A DNA stretch of 64,000 nt, from assembly GCF_964355755.1 (NCBI RefSeq), contig NC_092671.1:40623804-40687803 (forward strand), in the 5' to 3' direction. Positions 11,920-22,110 of this stretch are shown piece by piece (positions within the stretch are counted from its first letter, which is position 1; every line of letters begins with the position of its first letter). The translations under genes were made by a program, and so were the position numbers. The notes beneath the pieces were generated by a model. The model ran no database searches and was not told where the DNA came from. It saw only the letters and a list, made by a program, of their open reading frames with translations. The stretch is from Antedon mediterranea (lineage: Eukaryota > Echinodermata > Crinoidea > Comatulida > Antedonidae).

Positions 11920-13500
11920 GTAATCTTGTGCTTTCAATGGGCGTAGTAGTAGGCCTCATTGTAAGTATATAAACTTGTGTAAAAGTAGTCCTGTGCTTTC
12001 AATGGGTGAAGTGGTAGGCCTCATTCTTAGTACAGTATATACATTAATGTATATTATAGTCCTGTGCTTTCAATGGGTGAAGTGGTAGGCCTCATTCTTA
12101 GTACAGTATATACATTAATGTATATTATAGTCCTGTGCTTTCAATGGGTGAAGTGGTAGGCCTCATTCTTAGTACAGTATATACATTAATGTATATTATA
12201 GTCCTGTGCTTTCAATGGGTGAAGTGGTAGGCCTCATTCTTAGTACAGTATATACATTAATGTATATTATAGTCCTGTGCTTTCAATGGGTGAAGTGGTA
12301 GGCCTCATTCTTAGTACAGTGTATACATTAATGTATATTATAGTCCTGTGCTTTCAATGGGTGAAGTGGTAGGCCTCATTCTTAGTACAGTGTATACATT
12401 AATGTATATTATAGTCCTGTGCTTTCAATGGGTGAAGTGGTAGGCCTCATTCTTAGTACAGTATATACATTAATGTATATTATAGTCCTGTGCTTTCAAT
12501 GGGTGAAGTGGTAGGGCTCATTCTTAGTACAGTATATACATTAATGTATATTATAGTCCTGTGCTTTCAATGGGTGAAGTGGTAGGCCTCATTCTTAGTA
12601 CAGTATATACATTAATGTATATTATAGTCCTGTGCTTTCAATGGGTGGAGTGGTAGGCCTCATTCTTAGTACAGTATATACATTAATGTATATTATAGTC
12701 CTGTGCTTTCAATGGGTGAAGTGGTAGGCCTCATTCTTAGTACAGTATATACATTAATGTATATTATAGTCCTGTGCTTTCAATGGGTGAAGTGGTAGGC
12801 CTCATTCTTAGTACAGTATATACATTAATGTATATTATAGTCCTGTGCGCTCAATGGGTGAAGTGGTAGGCCTCATTCTTAGTACAGTATATACATTAAT
12901 GTATATTATAGTCCTGTGCTTTCAATGGGTGAAGTGGTAGGCCTCATTCTTAGTACAGTATATACATTAATGTATATTATAGTCCTGTGCTTTCAATGGG
13001 TGGAGTGGTAGGCCTCATTCTTAGTACAGTATATACATTAATGTATATTATAGTCCTGTGCTTTCAATGGGTGAAGTGGTAGGCCTCATTCTTAGTACAG
13101 TATATACATTAATGTATATTATAGTCCTGTGCTTTCAATGGGTGAAGTGGTAGGCCTCATTCTTAGTACAGTATATACATTAATGTATATTATAGTCCTG
13201 TGCGCTCAATGGGTGAAGTGGTAGGCCTCATTCTTAGTACAGTATATACATTAATGTATATTATAGTCCTGTGCTTTCAATGGGTGAAGTGGTAGGCCTC
13301 ATTCTTAGTACAGTATATACATTAATGTATATTATAGTCGTGTGCGTTCAATGGGTGAAGTGGTAGGCCTCATTCTTAGTACAGTATATACATTAATGTA
13401 TATTATAGTCCTGTGCGCTCAATGGGTGAAGTGGTAGGCCTCATTCTTAGTACAGTATATACATTAATGTATATTATAGTCCTGTGCGTTCAATGGGTGA
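11920..13500 (+). repeat. 71-bp minisatellite array
   Basis: About 21 near-identical units with a period of 71 bp (12001, 12072, 12143 and so on), each containing TGCTTTCAATGGGTGAAG, TAGGCCTCATTCTTAG and the palindrome-like TATACATTAATGTATA. Later copies show TGCGCTCAATG or TGCGTTCAATG variants. Sequence identity is high, suggesting recent expansion. Confidence 0.97.
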
Positions 13501-13779
13501 AGTGGTACTGAAAGCACTTCGAAGAATTCAGTGCCGGTGTTTGTTTCGGTACAGACGTATTTTTGATGATATTCAACGATACCTTCATAAATTACATTTT
13601 TCTTTCATGCAACAGAAGAAATTCGAAAAGTTTTATTTGATAAAAATAATATTTTTAATAATCCAATCAAATTACATGATCAATAAAATTGTATCTCTTA
13701 CTAATCATCATGATCATGACGTCATTTGATTGAACGTGTGAAAATTAACCCCTAACAGAGAACCTCGCATAGCTTTAAC

Positions 13780-13862
13780 GTATTCTTGGGATTCGAACCG
13801 ATGACATTCGTGTTACGAACACGACGCTCAGTCGACAGGCTAACCGGTCATCTTGTATAACT
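13780..13862 (-). repeat. Degenerate tRNA-like sequence (SINE head or tRNA relic)
   Basis: On the minus strand there is a TTAGCCTGTCGACTGAG A-box-like part, a five-base anticodon stem with a seven-base loop TTCGTAA (anticodon CGT), and a GGTTCGAATCCC B box. D-, T- and acceptor-stem pairings are imperfect, so a functional tRNA is unlikely. Confidence 0.4.
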
Positions 13863-14404
13863 AGGTTAATTTGGTACTACTTTCGTTTCCTAAAAAATGA
13901 CGTTCATAAATTCGTAATATAAATTAGCATGTTTAAATGTACTATTGACAGGTATTCCACTTTGTGGCGTAACGGCTAAGTGCTCTGATTTTTGTGTGCT
14001 CGAATCTCGATTTTGTGTTTTTCCTTTCTTTCAATGGAAAATAAATATTTGGGGTTAATTAAAGATATAGTGTTAAATCAATTTAGGAAGTATTTAGTTA
14101 TTGTTGGTATTCCTATATCGTCATAAATGCTTAGTTAACTGTGTTGATCATCATCCATATTATTACAACTATCACTATCTATTTACAGTAATCGCTACAT
14201 ATTAGAGTAGATGCCACCCGCGGCCTTGCCTCCCGTCACACCAAAAATGCACAAATCATCCTCAAATGTTTTTTTTTTGTTGTTAAACACTCATTTAATA
14301 AAGTGTTGCATACCTGTTGTTGTTCCCCATTGCATAAACTAAAAGTGAATTTTGATGTTGTAGCCTATATTTTAAATTTGGTTTATGATGAGCCCGAACT
14401 TCAC

Positions 14405-14623
14405 TAAAGCTCTGTCTACACTATCAAACTTTATGTGACAAAAAAAGTGCTGTGCCCCTAAATGAACATGATGATGTCATAATCACTACCATATTTTGGT
14501 ACCGCATTTCACTACCATATTTATCATTTTCTTTATCACAAACTATGTACATAGAAAAGAGAATAAATGAAAAAAAAAATATTTGGGCACATCACATTTT
14601 TTCATAGTGTGGAAAGAGCTTAA
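14405..14623. mobile_element. MITE copy, AGCTCTGTCTACACT family
   Basis: Begins TAAAGCTCTGTCTACACT and ends with the degraded inverse CATAGTGTGGAAAGAGCTTA. The interior shares GTGACAAAAAA, GATGATGTCAT and ACTACCATATTT with the copies at 18901, 23394 and 24399. Non-autonomous; no coding sequence. Confidence 0.8.
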
Positions 14624-14635
14624 TGTTCGATTTTA

Positions 14636-15482
14636 GGAATAATCGTTCGTAGGAGTATTAGTTATGCAACTTACAACTTACAATCGTTCGTTGGAGTATT
14701 AGTTATGCAACTTAAAATCGTTCGTTGGAGTATTAGTTATGCAACTTACAATCGTTCGTTGTAGTACCAGTATTAATAATCGTTCGTTGTAGTACCGGTA
14801 TTAATAATCGTTCGTTGTAGTACCAGTATTAATAATCGTTCGTTGTAGTACCGGTATTAATAATCGTTCGTTGTAGTACCGGTATTAATAATCGTTCGTT
14901 GTAGTACCGGTATTAATAATCGTTCGTTGTAGTACCAGTATTAATAATCGTTCGTTGTAGTACCGGTATTAATAATCGTTCGTTGTAGTACCGGTATTAA
15001 TAATCGTTCGTTGTAGTACCGGTATTAATAATCGTTCGTTGTAGTACCGGTATTAATAATCGTTCGTTGTAGTACCGGTATTAATAATCGTTCGTTGTAG
15101 TACCGGTATTAATAATCGTTCGTTGTAGTACCGGTATTAATAATCGTTCGTTGTAGTACCGGTATTAATAATCGTTCGTTGTAGTACCGGTATTAATAAT
15201 CGTTCGTTGTAGTACCGGTATTAATAATCGTTCGTTGTAGTACCGGTATTAATAATCGTTCGTTGTAGTACCGGTATTAATAATCGTTCGTTGTAATACC
15301 GGTATTAATATTCGTTCGTTGTAGTACCGGTATTAATAATCGTTCGTTGTAGTACCGGTATTAATAATCGTTCGTTGTAGTACCGGTATTAATAATCATT
15401 CGTTGTAGTACCGGTATTAATAATCGTTCGTTGTAGTACCGGTATTAATAATCGTTCGTTGGTGGCGTATTAGTTATGCAAC
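14636..15482 (+). repeat. 28-bp minisatellite array
   Basis: About 25 units with a 28-bp period containing TCGTTCGTTGTAGTACCGG followed by TATTAATAA. The first few and last units are a longer variant with GGAGTATTAGTTATGCAACTT. Interrupted by rare single-base variants. No coding content. Confidence 0.97.
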
Positions 15483-15659
15483 TTGAAATCTTTATATTCG
15501 ATTTATTGATACTTTCAAAGCCGTTCAAAAAGGGGATTCCCCTTCTTTTATTAAAATCATGAGTTATTGACTTTAGAAACCGGAAGAACTTTTGATCACT
15601 ATATCGCGATATTTCTGTATGTTTTTGTTTTTGTATAATATACGGTATTGAAAGCGAAA

Positions 15660-15788
15660 ACCTCTATTGATAATCAGGTTCAGACAGAGTAAAGATGCTA
15701 TCGTATCTAAATTATATCCAATATGTCGTTATGGTATGGTTAGCTTCGCGGCCTATTTTACTCAAGTGAACATAAGATTATTACCTAG
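15660..15788 (+). other. Candidate 5' UTR exon of the Rab5-like gene
   Basis: A strong donor, TTACCTAG|GTGAGT, lies at 15788/15789. The coding exon of the Rab gene opens right after an acceptor (GCAAG|CT, then ATG at 16484), so an upstream non-coding exon is required. The 5' limit is a guess. Confidence 0.35.
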
Positions 15789-16483
15789 GTGAGTGTATTA
15801 TTATTATTTCATTATCTTTATTCTCTATAAATGTATAGAAATTTAGTAGGCCTACCGATGTTATTAATATGTAAATTTAATTATTCGAGTTTGTATTTAG
15901 GAATGGTTTAGGCCTATACTGGTTAAGAAAACACATTTAGATAGTCGGATCATATCGTGCACACCCTGTAACTTCATTATAGTTTATATGTGATTACTGA
16001 ATAGAGTAAAATAAATAGATTTAGGCTTTGATTTTATACTAAGACCTAAGTTAGGCCAAGACAGTGTGCATCACGTCTGATCTGAACAGTAACCTGACAT
16101 GCCTATAATCATGAAGCAACGAAATCATGTAGTTGTTGCTCCTAAAAAATACTCATGTTGTAACAGTTGTTTAATCGTAATTTTCACATGATGTAAATCC
16201 CGTACGCCTGTTATTATGTGATCTTATGGTAGATACATGGTTTTAAAGTACATTTATGGGCCAAACAGGAAACAATGCGACTTAATTGTTTCACTTTCGT
16301 AACGATTCACGCATTTCGTCTATTCTAATTCATTATTAATTTTAAAATACACAAAAGAACATAACATAATGACCATGACATTGACTATATAACGTTTCCG
16401 TAGATCACAGTGTTGTTATAATTCATTACATTTTACTGGCAGAGTAAAATAAAATAAATACGTTTTTATTTTTTTTGCAAGCT

Positions 16484-18809
16484 ATGGATGGAGGGAGTGG
16501 ATGTGTGACCAAGAAATACAAACTCGTTCTGTTCGGTGACGCAGCTGTTGGTAAAACAAGTTTAGTTTTACAGTTTGTTAAAGGAAACTTTTCAAATGAA
16601 CCCCAGGAAGCCACCATAGGAGGTAAACATTATTTGTACTGATCGACGGGGGCTTTTTAATAGGGTCATGATCATTGTAAGATGAACCCCAGGAAGCCAC
16701 CATAGGAGGTAAACATTATTTGTACTGATCGACGGGGGCTTTTTAATAGGGTCATGATCATTGTAAGATGATCGCCGCCGTCATAATAACAGTTACAATC
16801 GTCCCGTTCCCATTTTAAATCTAAATTAACGTATAGGAGGCCTACTCGTATCGAATTGCTAAATTAACGTATAGGAGGCCTACTCGTATCGAATTGCTAA
16901 ATTAACGTATAGGCCTACTCGTATCGAATTGCTTCTGAGTGTCAGTCTCTTTTCTTGGCACCGGTGATGCACAGTCTCATTTTTTGTTTTATAAATAGAC
17001 TAAATTAGCTACTTTTGTTTGTTTGTAGTACATTTTAGTCTATTCCAACGTACGATTCAGTCATGCATATTAAAGCAAATTTGATCATCTAATATTGAAT
17101 GTTTTTCTAAGTTGCCTTTCAAAGTAAGATAGTGTGTCTTCAAGACTCGACAGTAAAGTTTGAGATTTGGGATACAGCCGGATCTGCGCGGTATCAAGGC
17201 TTGGCTCCGATGTATTACAGAGGTGCAGATGCCGCTATCGTCGTCTTTGATATCACGAATGAGGTAGAAAAGAGAAAAAAAATCCACTCAAAATACGTAT
17301 ATGTTTGCGTGTAGTAACTTACATTTTGTACGTTATGTTATTTAAGCGTGGTTCCCACTAGGACGCAACGCAAGGACGTACGCGCAAAGCAAGCGAGTTG
17401 ACCAATGACAAGCCACTGTTCGAATAATCCATTGCTTGTGATTGGTCAAATCACTTACGTTGCGCTAGTGGGAACCAAGCTTAAATAACATTTTCAGTCA
17501 CGTACAAAATGTAAGCAGGAACATCCAATAAAATTAATCCGAATGGTAGGCCTACATGCAGTGTTTCTCTATATTTAGTTCAGCCATTGCTATGCCGAAA
17601 GAGGCGCCTTTAGAATTTTGAAACCGTAACAACAGTGCAAAACAATATAAGAATCTAAACAATTTTGTTTATATAGGATTCTTTTACAAAAGCCAAGACG
17701 TGGATATGTACACTACAAACACAAGTTAAAAAGAGTATCATATTAGCTCTTGCTGGAAATAAATCTGATTTGAAATATCATAAATCTGTGGACAGGCAGG
17801 TAATCATATTATATCATATTTATAAGTATTTTCGTTGCATGTACCTCCATTTAATATTTACTGTAACTGAATACAAACTGAAATGTTTTTTATAACGCGT
17901 CTCTTTGGCGCACGATGGCCATAAAGGACGCAACGCAATGACGTAACGCAACGTAAGCATGTGTGAAGCTTGGTTCCCACTAGAACGTAACGCAAGGACG
18001 TAAACGCAACGCAAGCGTTTTAACCAACCAATCACAACAAGCGATGGCTTATTCGCTTGGGATTGCTAACCGTCTTTAACTTCGCTTGTCAAAACGCTTG
18101 CGTTGCGTTTACGTCCTTGCGTTACGTTCTAGTGGGAACCAAGCTTTACGTTGCGTCTACGTCCTTGCGTTGCGTTGTCACCGAAAAGTTCTGTTAAGTT
18201 TGTTTTTTTCGCAAAGTATCTTTAACTGAAGATGAAACGAACATTTTTTTCAATTTCTACTCTTAGAAAATACAAGAATTTGTTGAAGAGAACGATTTAG
18301 TATTCATGGAAACGTCAGCAAAAAGTGGAAATAACGTAACTAACATGTTTCTATCAATTGGTAAGTTCCCTATGTGTACTTAGTGAGTGTGTAGAGTTTG
18401 TTCTTTTTTATTGTCTGTTCTTTGTATTCATGTGTAATTTGCCTATGTAATAATATAATTTATTTTTGTACAAATACTGCAATTCAGCGTTTTATGCTGC
18501 ATTGTATATTTGTTATGATTGATTGAATAATAAAGATACCGAATATAATACATTCAATACCAGGGGAATATGTTGTTCTCTTATCGACGAGAATAAACAT
18601 AAAATAAAATATTTACAGCAACAAAACTTGTAGCACAAGAAAAAGAGAAGAAGGCCTTAGAAGATCAAGCAAGCAGCAGTGGACACAATACAACTAGTAC
18701 AACGAATACTACGACGAGTGCGGCTGTGGCAGCTGATACACTCGTCGACGACAACGAAGTAGATGGCATGTCTGATGGTTGCTGCTGCTGCTGCTGTATC
18801 TTATTATAG
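16484..18809 (+). CDS. Divergent Rab5-like small GTPase with altered switch II and CaaX-type tail
   Basis: Five exons (16484-16622, 17112-17263, 17677-17799, 18267-18360, 18619-18809) give 232 residues with GT-AG junctions. Nucleotide-binding motifs are present: P-loop GDAAVGKTS (18-26), NKSD (125-128) and ETSAK (153-157). The Rab5-type stretch LAPMYYRG and the exon lengths 152/123/94 nt match the Rab5 gene at 53.2 kb, so it is a Rab5 paralogue. Two oddities stand out. Switch II reads DTAGSA (67-72) where Rab5 has DTAGQE, so the Gln that positions the hydrolytic water is Ser and the next Glu is Ala. The tail has a Ser/Thr/Ala-rich spacer, six consecutive Cys (224-229) and ILL, forming a possible CILL CaaX box. 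Known Rab5 role: early endosome fusion. By inference this paralogue hydrolyses GTP slowly. The exact subfamily is not established. Confidence 0.88.
16596..16767 (+). repeat. 86-bp tandem duplication across the Rab exon 1 donor
   Basis: ATGAACCCCAGGAAGCC recurs at 16596 and 16682. The copied unit includes the end of exon 1, its donor GGAG|GTAAAC and 60 bp of intron. Use of the second donor would read into intron sequence and reach an in-frame TGA after about eight codons. Confidence 0.93.
16825..16933 (+). repeat. Three ~38-bp direct repeats in Rab-like intron 1
   Basis: AAATTAACGTATAGG ... CTCGTATCGAATTGCT occurs three times in tandem; the third copy lacks four bases around GGAGGCCTAC. Confidence 0.85.
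17317..17513. mobile_element. GGTTCCCACTAG-family MITE in a larger palindrome
   Basis: The core 17338-17488 is bounded by inverted TTATTTAAG and a GTGGTTCCCACTAG terminus, with GCAACGCAAGGACGT-type subterminal sequence. Inverted similarity (CTTACATTTTGTACGT) continues outside the core on both sides. Lies in intron 2 of the Rab-like gene. Confidence 0.8.
17908..18185. mobile_element. Nested GGTTCCCACTAG-family MITE
   Basis: An inner element (17966-18146) with about 55-bp near-perfect inverted termini (AAGCTTGGTTCCCACTAG outermost) sits between outer inverted arms containing GACGCAACGCAA. The outer arms look like a disrupted copy of the same family, so one copy appears inserted into another. 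Intron 3 of the Rab-like gene. Confidence 0.75.
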
Positions 18810-18900
18810 CATTATTAATTTCTTGTTCATAATTTTCTTGTGATTTTTAAGGTGTAAACTGAATTGGGGTTGGCTCAGCTACAGTGCGATTTTGTTCACT

Positions 18901-19068
18901 TAAGCTCTGTCTACACTAGCAAACTTTATGTGACAAAAAAGTGATGTGCCCATATATGGACATGAACAGATGATGTCATATCACTACCAAATTTCAGCAT
19001 ATCACTACCATATTTGGGTACATCACACTTTTTTTGTCAAACTAATTTGATAGTGTAGACAGAGCTTA
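18901..19068. mobile_element. MITE copy, AGCTCTGTCTACACT family
   Basis: Starts TAAGCTCTGTCTACACTA and ends TAGTGTAGACAGAGCTTA, a clear inverted pair. Located in the 3' flank of the Rab-like gene. Best-preserved copy of the four seen. Confidence 0.88.
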
Positions 19069-20145
19069 GGTTGGCCCCGGTCTCAGTTTTTTTTTGTTAT
19101 GTCAATATTGAAAAATACCGAATAATAATTAGATGTTGCATGTAAAATATATAACGACTTTACATAGTTTTAACATATTTGTACATATGCCTACTGTAGT
19201 AAACATAGTTTGTATATTAAATTGTATAAACATTAACTGAACAAACTATTTTAGTATAGTGTCTTTTCTTGCATTGTTTATTTACCAAACTCCGATAATA
19301 CAAAACTGAATTTTTAAAACAAACAAGCGACTATTGATGATATGAATAATTTTGTAACTGCAACCAGAAGTGAGAAAACATTGAAAGGAAAGTTTATATT
19401 ACATTATGATACATTAATGTGTATTATTGAATAACATTCATTCATATTCAAGGTTTTGTAAAGTGATGTTGATCATAAAATTGTCAAAATATTACTCAAA
19501 ATTAGACAGCCTAAGTATAACAAATGTATATAAGCAACATGTTATTTAATATCATGAATGAGGGTGGGTGGCCCTTCTGATATTAAGGAAACAATTACAT
19601 TGCTAATACAAAGTATCGTTAAGAGGCAAACATGCTTTATATATATTTATTAATATAAAATATGACGTTCTGTGCTGGGGAGTGGGTAGGGAAAATTGAA
19701 AATGTCGGACGAGGTGAGCGCCTGATGTTCCGCATCATGTTGGCTATATATGGCTCTGTTAATATTTACAATAAAGGTTTTGGTTTAACAGAATTTAATT
19801 ACAATTTGGATTTATTAGTTATCAAACAAATACATTGTTGCTGATAAAAAACATCATTATTTACAAATCAAGGTTTGTATTAACAGGTTTATTAACAGAC
19901 TAATTTAAATACAATTTGGATGTTGTATTTATTGTTGTATTATTTTATTTATTGTTGTATTTATTGTTTTAAGTTAGTATGTAAAATCTGCAGTCTCATT
20001 TGATTATTATTTGTAACTTTTTTGTTTCTATATATTGTAACTATTTTATAAACTTTTTGTCAAACCTCTTGTTACAAGAGAGTTTTTCTATTTTAAAGGA
20101 GAGATAAATAATAAATAAATAAACAAACTACTTATAATGACAATT
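19069..20145. other. Intergenic AT-rich sequence, no gene seen
   Basis: Likely holds the 3' UTR end of the Rab-like gene; AATAAA motifs are clustered around 20107. The 60-codon frame at 19662 has no recognisable features. Confidence 0.5.
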
Positions 20146-20149
20146 AAAA

Positions 20150-21560
20150 CATTAACCTATGTCAAAATAGTGTGGGTTACTCCAATACTGGACAGCCTAC
20201 CAATAATATATTACATCATATCATGGAGTTATTCCTTCATGATTACAACAACATTCATTTATTTACAGCATTAATATTTACAAATCAAGGTTTTATAAGT
20301 GATGACTTATTTGGTTGATAAACAAAACATAGACTATGGTCAAAATAGTGTTCACTCCAAAATTGGATATCTTAAAATTAGGTGCTGGTATCACAATATT
20401 AGAAATATTCATTTAATTTACAGCATTAATATTTACAAATCAAGGTTTTATAAGTGATGACTTATTTGGTTGTTAAACAAAACAGACTATTGTCAAAATA
20501 GTGTTCACTCCAAAATTGGATATCTTAAAATTAGGTGCTGGTATCACAATATTAGAAATATTCATTTAATTTATTTACAGCATTAATATTTACAAATCAA
20601 GGTTTTATAAGTGATGACTTATTTGGTTGATAAACAAAACATAGACTATGGTCAAAATAGTGTTCACTCCAAAATTGGATATCTTAAAATTAGGTGCTGG
20701 TATCACAATATATTCATTTAATTTACAGCATTAATATTTACAAATCAAGGTTTTATAAGTGATGACTTATTTGGTTGATAAACAAAACATAGACTATTGT
20801 CAAAATAGTGTTCACTCCAAAATTGGATATCTTAAAATTAGGTGCTGGTATCACAATATTAGAAATATTCATTTAATTTATTTACAGCATTAATATTTAC
20901 AAATCAAGGTTTTATAAGTGATGACTTATTTGGTTGATAAACAAAACATAGACTATTGTCAAAATAGTGTTCACTCCAAAATTGGATATCTTAAAATTAG
21001 GTGCTGGTATCACAATATTAGAAATATTCATTTAATTTATTTACAGCATTAATATTTACAAATCAAGGTTTTATAAGTGATGACTTATTTGGTTGATAAA
21101 CAAAACATAGACTATGGTCAAAATAGTGTTCACTCCAAAATTGGATATCTTAAAATTAGGTGCTGGTATCACAATATATTCATTTAATTTACAGCATTAA
21201 TATTTACAAATCAAGGTTTTATAAGTGATGACTTATTTGGTTGATAAACAAAACATAGACTATTGTCAAAATAGTGTTCACTCCAAAATTGGATATCTTA
21301 AAATTAGGTGCTGGTATCACAATATTAGAAATATTCATTTAATTTATTTACAGCATTAATATTTACAAATCAAGGTTTTATAAGTGATGACTTATTTGGT
21401 TGATAAACAAAACATAGACTATTGTCAAAATAGTGTTCACTCCAAAATTGGATATCTTAAAATTAGGTGCTGGTATCACAATATTAGAAATATTCATTTA
21501 ATTTATTTACAGCATTAATATTTACAAATCAAGGTTTTATAAGTGATGACTTAAAAACTG
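20150..21560. repeat. 148-159-bp satellite array between convergent genes
   Basis: The anchor CATTAATATTTACAAATC recurs at 20269, 20424, 20581, 20729, 20888, 21047, 21195, 21354 and 21513. Spacing is 155-159 bp for most units and 148 bp where TTAGAAATA is deleted. About nine copies of nearly uniform sequence. Confidence 0.95.
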
Positions 21561-22085
21561 GTTGGATATCCTTAGATTCAATACCAGTATTATAAATAGC
21601 ACCAAATAGTCTTAAACAACTCTAATCCTAATGTTGTATTTAAACTTTCTACATAGTATTCAATCTATTGCGGCTATTCTTCTCTATCCTAATTTGTTAA
21701 ACTATCCATTTCTTACAGTAACATAGTAGTTTAAAAACAAACAATACAAACATATACATTTAATTGTTCAAAATGTAAAGTAAAATTCAAGAAAATAGAC
21801 ACATAAACATTGATACATTCTTATCAAACAACAAGAAAAAAAAATAATTCTTCTTAAAATTTTCAGAAGGCAAAATGTAACAGTAAACACAATTTACTCA
21901 GTTTACAACGAAGACAAATATTCAACAACTTTGTTCTATCTTTGCTAGTTTGTTTAGGCAAATAGTATAAATGACAAATCATTAATAAACATTTATTATT
22001 AAACATTATTTACAGTTGATAAACAAGTAAGATCACATCAGATAATTATTTAAAATGTATTAATACACAAATAAGCAAATAGTAA

Positions 22086-22091
22086 TTTATT
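22086..22091 (-). other. Polyadenylation signal of EFHB
   Basis: AATAAA on the minus strand, 20 nt after the EFHB stop codon. Position is plausible for a short 3' UTR. Confidence 0.5.
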
Positions 22092-22110
22092 ATCCAATAT
22101 TATTACAGCA

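Noticed and set aside
13484-13729. 81-codon frame after the 71-bp array
   Set aside because: Begins inside the array and shows only basic or hydrophobic composition without a domain.
13780-13862. tRNA-Thr(CGT) gene on the minus strand
   Set aside because: Anticodon arm and B box are present, but D-, T- and acceptor stems do not pair; kept only as a tRNA-like relic.
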